A DNA stretch of 37,597 nucleotides, taken from assembly GCA_017418945.1 (NCBI GenBank), contig JAFOMI010000043.1, forward strand, positions 1 through 37,597, given 5' to 3'. The translations under genes and the position numbers were made by a program. How positions within the stretch are numbered: position 1 is the first letter of the stretch; each line of letters begins with the position of its first letter. This DNA comes from Bacilli bacterium (GTDB taxonomy: Bacteria; Bacillota_I; Bacilli_A; RF39; UBA660). Below the pieces are notes generated by a model. The model made no database searches. It was not told the origin of the DNA and saw only the letters and a program-made list of their open reading frames with translations. Below are positions 15,059 through 21,958 of this stretch, piece after piece.

Positions 15059-16887
15059 TTTTCATCAAAGTATTGTTCATACCACACTAAGAATGTATAT
15101 ATATTCCATACTTTTTTATAACAATCTACTTTTCCACTTCTATGGTTTTCTAATAATTTAAGTATTCTTTTTTTATCAAAGAATTTCTCCGCTAAAGGAG
15201 AAGAAAATTTTTCTTTTATTTTAAAATATAATTCATCTTCTCTAATCCATACTCTTAATGGAACTGGAAAACCTAGTTTTTTCTTTTTATATGATTCATT
15301 TGGTATTACAGACTTAGCTGCTTCTCTTAATGCAACCTTTGAAGTTTCTTTATTTATTTTTAATTCTTGTGGTAACTTTCTTGCAACTTCATAAACCTTT
15401 TTATCTAGGAATGGAGTTCTTGCTTCTAAGCTAAACATCATTGTATTTCTATCTACCGCAACTAAGAAATCATTAACAAGCCAGAAATAAAAGTCTATTA
15501 TTTGTCTTTTAACAGTATTACTTTCATTTTTATATTCTTCATAATATGGTTTAACAATTTCTCTTGTATGAATTTGATTTTTTAATTTAACAATTTTATT
15601 TGCTTCTTGATCTGTGAATACTCTAGATACTCCAATAAAATCATTTTCAAGTTTTTGACCTCTTCTATAAATAAAATTAAGTCCTCGTTTTTCTCTTAAT
15701 TTATAATTTGATACAAGCATTGATGCAAAATGTCTAATTGGATATGGAATTTTATTATACCAAGTATGTGTTGCTTCTTCCATATAATCACCATATCCAC
15801 AGAATAATTCATCTGCACCTTCTCCTGATGTTACTACTTTAACGTCTTTAGATGCAGCTTTCGCAACAAAATATAAAGCTATTGCGGCAGGATCTGCTAA
15901 TGGTTCATCCATATAATACATAATCTTTGGAAATTCATTTAAATATTCTTCTTTTGTAATTGTATATGATTTATTTGTAATATTTAATTTATCACATAAA
16001 TCTTTAGCGTAACTAATTTCATCATAACTAGAATACTTATTATCAAAGGATGCTGTATAAGTTTTATTTGGTTTTAATAACGATACAACATAAGATGAAT
16101 CTACTCCACTACTTAAAAAAGAGCCTACTTCAACATCAGAAATTTTATGATGCTCTACAGAATCTTTCATAGCGTCTTTTAATTCTTCAATTAGTTCTTC
16201 TTTTGTTTCATTTGTTTTAATAAATTCAAACTTAAAGAATCTTTCTTTTTTAATTTTACCATTTTTAACTGTTAATTGATAACCAGGTTCTAATTTATAA
16301 ACGCCCTTAAAAAACGTTTCAGAAGTTGGGACTGAATTAAAACAAAGATATGCAGAAAGAATTTCTTCGTTAAATTCTTTTTTAAAATCAGGATTTGGAA
16401 GTAATGCCTTTATTTCTGATGCAAACATAAATGATTTATCAAATAAAGCATAATATAATGGTTTAATTCCCCATTGATCTCTTGCTAAAAACATTTCTTT
16501 TTTAGTTTCATCATAAATTGCAAACGCAAACATTCCTCTTAATTTAGTAGTTACTTTCTTTCCCCATTCTTGATACCCTTTTAATAAAACTTCAGTATCA
16601 GAATTAGTACTAAATTTATAACCTATTTTTTTTAATTCTTCTCTTAATTCTAAATAATTATATATTTCACCATTAAAAACTATTATTAACGAACCATCAT
16701 CTGTTTTCATAGGTTGTTTACCATTTGCAAGGTCTATTATAGATAATCTTCTATGACCAAGCGCAACTTTGTCTTTAACATAATAACCAAAATCATCTGG
16801 TCCTCTATGAATAATATTATTAGCCATTGCTTCAATAGTTTCTAATTTTGCTTTTTTTGAACTTACATATCCAACTATACCACACAT
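15049..16887 (-). CDS. asnB: Asparagine synthetase (glutamine-hydrolysing)
   Basis: Makes asparagine from aspartate, glutamine and ATP in the cytoplasm. The N-terminal class II glutaminase domain starts with the nucleophile in MCGIVGYV (Cys2, exposed after Met removal) and has IIHRGPD and FNGEIYNY motifs. The C-terminal synthetase domain has the ATP-pyrophosphatase loop LSSGVDSS, SGEGADELFCGY, and the LEARTPFLDKKV block. The 612-aa length is normal. The ATG has AGGAG upstream. It is monocistronic; the short leader leaves no room for a T-box. Confidence 0.95.
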   Translation of the reverse strand: MCGIVGYVSSKKAKLETIEAMANNIIHRGPDDFGYYVKDKVALGHRRLSIIDLANGKQPMKTDDGSLIIVFNGEIYNYLELREELKKIGYKFSTNSDTEVLLKGYQEWGKKVTTKLRGMFAFAIYDETKKEMFLARDQWGIKPLYYALFDKSFMFASEIKALLPNPDFKKEFNEEILSAYLCFNSVPTSETFFKGVYKLEPGYQLTVKNGKIKKERFFKFEFIKTNETKEELIEELKDAMKDSVEHHKISDVEVGSFLSSGVDSSYVVSLLKPNKTYTASFDNKYSSYDEISYAKDLCDKLNITNKSYTITKEEYLNEFPKIMYYMDEPLADPAAIALYFVAKAASKDVKVVTSGEGADELFCGYGDYMEEATHTWYNKIPYPIRHFASMLVSNYKLREKRGLNFIYRRGQKLENDFIGVSRVFTDQEANKIVKLKNQIHTREIVKPYYEEYKNESNTVKRQIIDFYFWLVNDFLVAVDRNTMMFSLEARTPFLDKKVYEVARKLPQELKINKETSKVALREAAKSVIPNESYKKKKLGFPVPLRVWIREDELYFKIKEKFSSPLAEKFFDKKRILKLLENHRSGKVDCYKKVWNIYTFLVWYEQYFDEKAN

Positions 16888-16912
16888 ACTTATTTCTCCT
16901 ATTACAAAAAAG

Positions 16913-16921
16913 ATTATAACA
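16913..16921 (-). promoter_or_regulatory. Extended -10 promoter of asnB
   Basis: Minus-strand TGTTATAAT immediately after the preceding terminator, about 26 nt upstream of the start codon; the -35 region is poor. Confidence 0.5.
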
Positions 16922-16922
16922 C

Positions 16923-16947
16923 AAAAATAAGTGGTTTAAAACCACTT
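16923..16947 (-). terminator. Terminator after the 16946-18016 gene
   Basis: Stem AAGTGGTTT paired with AAACCACTT (within 16929-16947) with a very short loop, followed by a T-rich tract on the minus strand. Confidence 0.7.
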
Positions 16948-18016
16948 ACTTATTTTCATAATAACTTTTTTTACCATTTATTCTCTTCATATATTTTCTA
17001 TTCTTTTCAACATGATCACATTGAACCCTAGTTTGATGATCAATTATACACTTTATTCTTTTAAACTCTATTCTATCATTTGGTTTATAATCAAATTCAG
17101 TTGCGTGACTATTTTCTAAATTAAAATATCCATTCGAATTAACTAATGAATCTTTTAAGAATGTATTATATGGTTTGTTTTTTTCATCAATTAGTGTTCT
17201 TATTTTTAAGTGTGAATCAATTAGTTGTTCCTTTTTTGATAATGAAATATCTGATCTATTAATATAATCTGTAAAATCAATAATAAAAGGATTTATTTCA
17301 TTTAAAATACATAGTTTTCTAAATATATTTACAAGATTACTATGATAAATATCAACTGGCATATTTAATTTTCTACAAATTTGATTAGTAGCAGGCATGG
17401 TATTTATTGGATGATAAAATTTTTCTTTAATAATTCTTTTTTCAGTTTCATTTAATTTATCTATTGCTTCTTTTAATTTATCAGAAGTAAATAAAAAATA
17501 ATTATTTTTTAAATCACAATTGTAAATCCCAATTATAGCTGCCGCAATTCTAGAAAATACATGTTCATCATTTGTTTCATCTAAATCGCAAACATGTTTA
17601 TCAAATTCTTTAATTAGTCTTTTATCTAATTCATTTTTATTTTCTTTTTTAAAAAGATTTTCTAAATTGCCATATTTATTTACTACATATGCCGCATCAA
17701 CAATTGAAACATTGAAAGAATTAGATAATTTAATAACGTAATCATTATATCCAAATTCTCCACCAATATTAGCACTATAAACTTCTTCTAATTGCTCACT
17801 GGTCATTTTACCTTTAATAGCTATGGACCTTAAATAATCATATCTTTGTAAAATATTTTTGTATCCTTCTCTAATAGATTTATCATTAACATTACAATCT
17901 TCATATTTATAAAAATCGTTTTTTTCATAGGAAGGGACTATTGTTAAACCAGGATATTTCTTTAACCAATCCTTTACTTCTTTAATTCTATCATCTACAA
18001 ATTTTACTTGATTCAT
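16946..18016 (-). CDS. Hypothetical protein with a possible HTH, 356 aa
   Basis: I do not recognise this protein. It is soluble, charged and predicted mostly helical. Residues about 187-237 (KLNETEKRIIKEKF... CRKLNMP... LVNIFRKL) have the hydrophobic pattern of a sigma-70 region 4 or similar helix-turn-helix, with LNETEKRIIKEKF resembling the opening of that domain, although the loop is longer and the recognition helix is not convincing. The C-terminus is basic (VEKNRKYMKRINGKK), compatible with nucleic-acid binding. The ATG has GAGGGGG 7 nt upstream. It sits between asnB and recA but has its own terminator, and the recA terminator lies just after its start. Confidence 0.55.
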   Translation of the reverse strand: MNQVKFVDDRIKEVKDWLKKYPGLTIVPSYEKNDFYKYEDCNVNDKSIREGYKNILQRYDYLRSIAIKGKMTSEQLEEVYSANIGGEFGYNDYVIKLSNSFNVSIVDAAYVVNKYGNLENLFKKENKNELDKRLIKEFDKHVCDLDETNDEHVFSRIAAAIIGIYNCDLKNNYFLFTSDKLKEAIDKLNETEKRIIKEKFYHPINTMPATNQICRKLNMPVDIYHSNLVNIFRKLCILNEINPFIIDFTDYINRSDISLSKKEQLIDSHLKIRTLIDEKNKPYNTFLKDSLVNSNGYFNLENSHATEFDYKPNDRIEFKRIKCIIDHQTRVQCDHVEKNRKYMKRINGKKSYYENK

Positions 18017-18075
18017 TAATTATCCCCCTCTTTTTTTAAACGTTAAACATATTAACAAAAAATAATTAATATGTC

Positions 18076-18101
18076 AAAAAAAGAAACTATTTAGTTTCTT
18101 T
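18076..18101 (-). terminator. Terminator after recA
   Basis: Stem AAAGAAACT / AGTTTCTTT (18080-18088 with 18093-18101), 4-nt loop, T run on the minus strand; overlaps the TAG stop of recA. Confidence 0.8.
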
Positions 18102-19109
18102 TTGAGCTTTTAAATTATGTTTTTCTCTAATTTTTAATTCAATTTCTTTAGATAATTTTTGATTTTCTTTTAATAGGGCTTTAACAGTGTCTCTTCCTTG
18201 GCCAATCTTTTCACCATTATAAGAGTACCAAGAACCACTCTTTTCTATTATTCCATCTTGAACTGCTATATCAACAATTTCTCCTTCTTTACTAATACCT
18301 GTACCATACATAATTTCAATATTAGCTTGTTTAAATGGTGGGGCTACCTTATTCTTAACTATCTTAACTTTAGTATAACTTCCTATTACATTTTCACCTT
18401 GTTTTATAGCTTCAGCTCTTCTAACATCCATTCTAATAGAAGAATAAAACTTTAATGCTCTTCCTCCAGTAGTTGTTTCAGGATTACCAAATAATACACC
18501 TACTTTTTCTCTTAATTGGTTAATAAAAATTGCAATAGTATTAGTTTTATTAATAGTTCCAGATAATTTTCTTAAAGCTTGAGACATTAATCTTGCTTGT
18601 AAACCAACATGATTATCCCCCATTTCACCTTCAATTTCAGCTTGTGGAACTAATGCTGCAACTGAGTCTATAACAACAATATTAATTGCTCCACTCTTAA
18701 CAAGAGCATCACATATTTCTAATGCTTGTTCTCCTGTATCTGGTTGAGATAATAATAATTCATCTATATTAACTCCAAGATTTTTTGCATAAACAGGATC
18801 TAAAGCATGTTCTGCATCAATAAATGCTGCTCTTCCACCTTGTTTTTGTACTTCAGCAATTGCATGTAATGCAAAAGTAGTTTTACCACTTGATTCAGGT
18901 CCATAGATTTCAATTATTCTTCCTTTAGGATATCCACCAATACCTAGTGCTATATCTAATGATAATGAACCACTTGAAACTGCGTCTACTTCTAAATGTG
19001 ATTCACTACCTAGTTTCATAATTGCGCCCTTACCAAATTGTTTTTCTATATCAGATAATACTTGTGATAAGATTTGATCTTTATCATTTACTTCATTTGT
19101 TTTAGCCAT
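18087..19109 (-). CDS. recA: Recombinase RecA
   Basis: ATP-dependent strand-exchange protein for homologous recombination and, in species with LexA, the SOS coprotease. Walker [10 protein letters not shown] is at residues 70-78, followed by IDAEHALDP, the Walker B strand [10 protein letters not shown], the L1 loop with [10 protein letters not shown], and [11 protein letters not shown] with the L2 loop (GNPETTTGG). The C-terminal domain is short; total 340 aa is typical. The ATG has AGGAGG upstream. It has its own sigma-A-type promoter with a LexA-box-like palindrome just upstream. Confidence 0.98.
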   Translation of the reverse strand: MAKTNEVNDKDQILSQVLSDIEKQFGKGAIMKLGSESHLEVDAVSSGSLSLDIALGIGGYPKGRIIEIYGPESSGKTTFALHAIAEVQKQGGRAAFIDAEHALDPVYAKNLGVNIDELLLSQPDTGEQALEICDALVKSGAINIVVIDSVAALVPQAEIEGEMGDNHVGLQARLMSQALRKLSGTINKTNTIAIFINQLREKVGVLFGNPETTTGGRALKFYSSIRMDVRRAEAIKQGENVIGSYTKVKIVKNKVAPPFKQANIEIMYGTGISKEGEIVDIAVQDGIIEKSGSWYSYNGEKIGQGRDTVKALLKENQKLSKEIELKIREKHNLKAQKETK

Positions 19110-19139
19110 TAATTTATCCTCCTAACAAAATACAATATA

Positions 19140-19168
19140 ATTATAATACACAAATTTTATAATTGCAA
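19140..19168 (-). promoter_or_regulatory. Promoter of recA
   Basis: Minus-strand -35 TTGCAA (19163-19168) and -10 TATAAT (19140-19145), 17-nt spacer. Confidence 0.7.
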
Positions 19169-19176
19169 GTACTTTT

Positions 19177-19190
19177 CAAACATTTGTTTG
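19177..19190. promoter_or_regulatory. Candidate LexA box upstream of recA
   Basis: CAAAC-N4-GTTTG palindrome. On the minus strand it reads CAAACAAATGTTTG, which fits the Gram-positive LexA consensus CGAACRNRYGTTYG except for one G-to-A change. It lies 8 nt upstream of the recA -35, comparable to the placement in Bacillus. In such AT-rich DNA a chance match is possible. Confidence 0.5.
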
Positions 19191-19231
19191 TTTTTATGCT
19201 TTTTTGTTCTATTTTTTTATTTTTGCTTAAT

Positions 19232-19260
19232 AAAAAAAAAGATTTTAGTATAAAAATCTT
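19232..19260 (-). terminator. Terminator after pgsA
   Basis: Stem AAGATTTT / AAAATCTT (19239-19246 with 19253-19260), 6-nt loop, run of T on the minus strand. It lies 8 nt after the pgsA stop codon. Confidence 0.75.
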
Positions 19261-19268
19261 TTCTATTA

Positions 19269-19880
19269 TTACTTATTTATAAAATACTTTTTATATATAT
19301 TAAAATACTCAACACCAGATATTAAAGATAATACTGTTGCTGTTATTAAGAAGAAATCATCAAGTGATATATTAACTAAGCCTAATGGAAAGTTTCCTAA
19401 TAACTTAAGTGTAATACCTATCATTAAAAATGCTGTTTTAAATTTACCAGTTTTAATTGCAGCAACTACAGATCCATTATTACCTGCTACCATTTTGATT
19501 GTATTAACAACTGTATCTCTTAAAATAATAATTACTGGTATTACAGGAGAAATAAATCCTTGTCCTGATAATATAATTAATATTCCATTAACTAAAATCT
19601 TATCAGCAATTGCATCCATTACTTTTCCAAAATCTGTTACTGCATCATATTTTCTTGCTAAATAACCATCTAAGAAATCTGTTACTGATGCTATAACAAA
19701 TAGTATTGCAGCAATTAATAGTTTCACATCTATTACTACAGATCCATTAATTAAAAACTTTTTAAAACTTATATTAACCATATCAAACGGAAATAATAAG
19801 AACACTATTACAAATAATGAAATAATAATTCTAGCCATTGTTAATCTATTTGGAATATTTTTATTAAATTCTTTCTTCAT
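19269..19880 (-). CDS. pgsA: CDP-diacylglycerol-glycerol-3-phosphate 3-phosphatidyltransferase
   Basis: Integral membrane enzyme that makes phosphatidylglycerol phosphate, the committed step to phosphatidylglycerol. The CDP-alcohol phosphotransferase motif D-G-x2-A-R-x8-G-x3-D-x3-D is seen as DFLDGYLARKY then DFGKVMDAIADK. There are about five predicted membrane helices, and the start NIPNRLTMARI is typical. The ATG at 19880 is chosen because AGGTGA lies 6 nt upstream; the more upstream GTG is inside that site. It overlaps rodZ by 17 nt, the rodZ-pgsA order common in Firmicutes, so the two are translationally coupled. Confidence 0.95.
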   Translation of the reverse strand: MKKEFNKNIPNRLTMARIIISLFVIVFLLFPFDMVNISFKKFLINGSVVIDVKLLIAAILFVIASVTDFLDGYLARKYDAVTDFGKVMDAIADKILVNGILIILSGQGFISPVIPVIIILRDTVVNTIKMVAGNNGSVVAAIKTGKFKTAFLMIGITLKLLGNFPLGLVNISLDDFFLITATVLSLISGVEYFNIYKKYFINK

Positions 19881-20352
19881 ACACTTCACCTACATTGTAA
19901 CTTATATTAAATGACTCATTAGTTTTTGGTTTAAATGCAAAATATAAAACTACTGATACAATTATTAATATAAATAATATTAATATTGCATACATATATT
20001 TTGGCACTTTATCTTTTTCTTCAGTTGCTGTATATGGAGATGCTATTTTTACATCTTGATGTTTTTCTTTTAATTTACTTGCTTTTTCTATATCTTCTAA
20101 TGGTATTTTAGAAGTTGATTCAAAAACAAAATCATTAAATTCATCAATTATTTCTTCAACATCTAATCCTAAATATTTTGAATAATCACTAACAATTGTT
20201 TTTAAAACAAATTTATCTTTAAAGCTTTTATAGTTACCATTTTCTATTTCTTCAAGTAAAGATGCTTTATAGTTTAAATCTTCTGCAGCTTCTTCAATTG
20301 ATATTCCAGTTTTTTCACGGGTGCTTTTTAATTTTTCACCAATGTCTTTCAT
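19864..20352 (-). CDS. rodZ: RodZ-like cell-shape protein (short)
   Basis: Protein of 162 aa with an N-terminal HTH_25-type domain (about 1-66: IGEKLKSTREKTGISIEEAA), a polar linker, and one membrane helix (about 117-142), followed by only about 20 external residues. RodZ normally links MreB to the elongation machinery from the inner membrane face. The external DUF4115 domain of longer RodZ proteins is missing. The ATG has AAGGAGTG upstream. Downstream neighbour is pgsA (17-nt overlap) and the gene starts 30 nt after rnpB. No mreB is in the window. Confidence 0.88.
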   Translation of the reverse strand: MKDIGEKLKSTREKTGISIEEAAEDLNYKASLLEEIENGNYKSFKDKFVLKTIVSDYSKYLGLDVEEIIDEFNDFVFESTSKIPLEDIEKASKLKEKHQDVKIASPYTATEEKDKVPKYMYAILILFILIIVSVVLYFAFKPKTNESFNISYNVGEVYEERI

Positions 20353-20381
20353 TTTTTCACTCCTTAATTATTAAAAAAAAT

Positions 20382-20734
20382 AATAGTTTTTAATAAGCCA
20401 TGTTTTGTACCGTTACCGGTGGTAAACATTTATCTATGACTAATCATCTCTTATTAGATTCAAATTCTCCTCTAAGAGTTCCCCTACCATATTTTGGGTT
20501 TCTCGCTTGTGGGGTTTACCAACGTTTCACTTTTCTTTTTCAAGAAACATCGTCTCTGTGGCACTTTATGAAAATTATCCATAGTTACCCTTAGGATTCT
20601 TTTCGCCGTTAGCATTAAACTACTATAGGTTATTTATTCCCTATACACAAACACTACTGTCATCTCAGAACAGTGCGAGCATGGACTTTCCTCTACATTA
20701 CTTTTAAAATGCAGCGTTTACCTAAAAAACTATT
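20382..20734 (-). ncRNA. rnpB: RNase P RNA, class B (Bacillus type)
   Basis: Catalytic RNA of RNase P, which cuts the 5' leader from tRNA precursors. The minus strand contains the universal core GAGGAAAGTCCATGCTCGC near the 5' end and matching 3' core around ACGGTACAAAACATGGCTTA. The ends pair as helix P1: AATAGTTTTT (20725-20734) with AAAAACTATT (20382-20391), giving about 353 nt, followed by a T run (20372-20380) as terminator. It lies directly after gpsB, whose stop codon falls in P1; gpsB-rnpB adjacency is conserved in Firmicutes. Ends are accurate to a few bases. Confidence 0.93.
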
Positions 20735-21059
20735 ATTCTTCTTTACCATATATAATTTTTTCTAATTGTGATACCCTTTTTATTAAATCTAGATTTGTTA
20801 TTTCTTTTTCACTAGCTTTAAATATTTGCATATTTTCATTAGCGTTTCTTAATTGATGTTTTAAATCTAATATTTGTTTATTTAACTCATCAATCTTTTC
20901 TTGATATTCTTTTTCTTTTCTATTGAAAATTTTATAATCATTTATTACAATGTCTAAAACTTTATCAACTTCTTGTGGTCTATAACCTCTTGCATCAAGT
21001 TTAAAATCCCAATTTAATAAAGTATCCGAACTTAAAACTATATCTTTATCATTATTCAA
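20733..21059 (-). CDS. gpsB: Cell-division regulator GpsB (DivIVA family)
   Basis: Small cytoplasmic coiled-coil protein that binds the inner tails of PBPs and coordinates septal with lateral wall growth. The N-terminal membrane/PBP-binding domain has the family pattern LLNWDFKLDARGYRPQEVDK (about 15-34); a coiled coil follows to about residue 75, then the conserved C-terminal trimerisation helix LDLIKRVSQLEKIIYG. Length 108 aa is usual. The start is TTG at 21059, with AGGTGA 6 nt upstream and no in-frame ATG near it. The stop overlaps the rnpB P1 helix. Its likely client, the class A PBP, is encoded 0.9 kb away, divergently. Confidence 0.93.
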   Translation of the reverse strand: MNNDKDIVLSSDTLLNWDFKLDARGYRPQEVDKVLDIVINDYKIFNRKEKEYQEKIDELNKQILDLKHQLRNANENMQIFKASEKEITNLDLIKRVSQLEKIIYGKEE

Positions 21060-21103
21060 TTCAAATCACCTACTACTAATTATAAAAAGAAATACTAATC
21101 TTG

Positions 21104-21217
21104 TCAATTTACTATCGTTTTACTAGTTTTACATAATTTTAAATTATAATTATATTTTACATCATTTACTTCATCAATCATATTATTTAAAACAAATATA
21201 ACGTATAAATTGTTCAT
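21104..21217 (-). CDS. Possible small ORF upstream of gpsB, 37 aa
   Basis: An ATG at 21217 is preceded by a near-perfect ribosome site (GAGGAGG, 4 nt spacing after its last G) and opens a frame of 37 codons to a TGA, ending 45 nt before the gpsB start. The peptide starts MNNLYVIFVLNNMIDEV and is otherwise Asn/Lys-rich. It could be a genuine small protein or leader peptide for gpsB. The strong Shine-Dalgarno sequence is the only evidence. Confidence 0.35.
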   Translation of the reverse strand: MNNLYVIFVLNNMIDEVNDVKYNYNLKLCKTSKTIVN

Positions 21218-21355
21218 ATTTCCTCCTCATAAATATTTTATTATAAATAAAAATATTTTCATTACTTTCGACAATAGTTTTTAGTAATAGAAAAAGAATA
21301 ACAAAAATTAATATTTTTTTTAGTCTTAAAACTATCATTAAACTTAATTTTATAG

Positions 21356-21361
21356 TATAAT
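21356..21361 (+). promoter_or_regulatory. -10 box of the recU-ponA operon
   Basis: TATAAT 15 nt upstream of the recU ATG. The -35 region is not recognisable. The divergent -10-like TATAAT for the gpsB side is at about 21240-21245. Confidence 0.45.
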
Positions 21362-21376
21362 AAATTTGGTGGTAAT

Positions 21377-21958
21377 ATGAATTATCCAAACAAATCAAAA
21401 ATTGAAAAAACCACTTTTATAAATTATGCACATAGAGGTATGACTCTTGAAAGTGATATAAATAGTTCAAATAAATATTATTTAGATAATGATATTGCAG
21501 TTATATATAAAAAACCTACACCTATTAAGGTTGTTAAAGTAAACTATAATAATAGAATAAATACTAAAATAGTAGAAGCTTATTATGAAGTTCCTTCTAC
21601 TACAGATTATAATGGTATTTATAAAGGAAAGTATATTGACTTTGAAGCTAAAGAAACTAAGTCTAAAACTGCATTTAATTTAAATAATATTCATAAACAT
21701 CAAATAGTGCATTTAGAAAAAGTTTTAAAACATGGTGGAATTTCTTTTTTAATTATTAGATTTACAACTATTAATAAAACATTTTTATTATTTACTGAAG
21801 ACTTTAGTAATTATATAAAAGATAATGATAGAAAATCTATTCCATTATCTTATATTGAAGAAAAAGGATATTTGTTAAAAGATAGTTATAATCCAATAAT
21901 TGATTATATTAAAATTATTGATAATTATATAGGAGATAAAAATGAAAAGAAAATTTGA
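21377..21958 (+). CDS. recU: Holliday junction resolvase RecU
   Basis: Cuts four-way DNA junctions in recombination and chromosome segregation. It matches the RecU fold: NYPNK near the start, HRGMTLESDINSSNKYYL, and the nuclease core STTDYNGIYKGKYIDFEAKE with the Asp, Glu and Lys metal site, then HKHQIVHLEKVLKHGGISF. Length 193 aa is usual. The ATG has GGTGG upstream. It overlaps ponA by 17 nt, the recU-ponA pair conserved throughout Bacilli. It ends in TGA, rare in this window. Confidence 0.96.
   Translation: MNYPNKSKIEKTTFINYAHRGMTLESDINSSNKYYLDNDIAVIYKKPTPIKVVKVNYNNRINTKIVEAYYEVPSTTDYNGIYKGKYIDFEAKETKSKTAFNLNNIHKHQIVHLEKVLKHGGISFLIIRFTTINKTFLLFTEDFSNYIKDNDRKSIPLSYIEEKGYLLKDSYNPIIDYIKIIDNYIGDKNEKKI

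Noticed and set aside
16888-16945. T-box or other riboswitch before asnB
   Set aside because: The leader between the -10 and the start codon is only about 20 nt, with no stem series or T-box sequence.
18198-18455. Plus-strand frame of 85 codons
   Set aside because: Antisense to recA; explained by codon bias of the real gene.
20400-20594. Plus-strand frame of 64 codons
   Set aside because: Antisense to the RNase P RNA core.
21183-21398. Minus-strand frame of 71 codons with a hydrophobic segment
   Set aside because: It overlaps the recU start and the divergent promoter region and has no ribosome site. The better supported frame here is the 37-codon one at 21104-21217.
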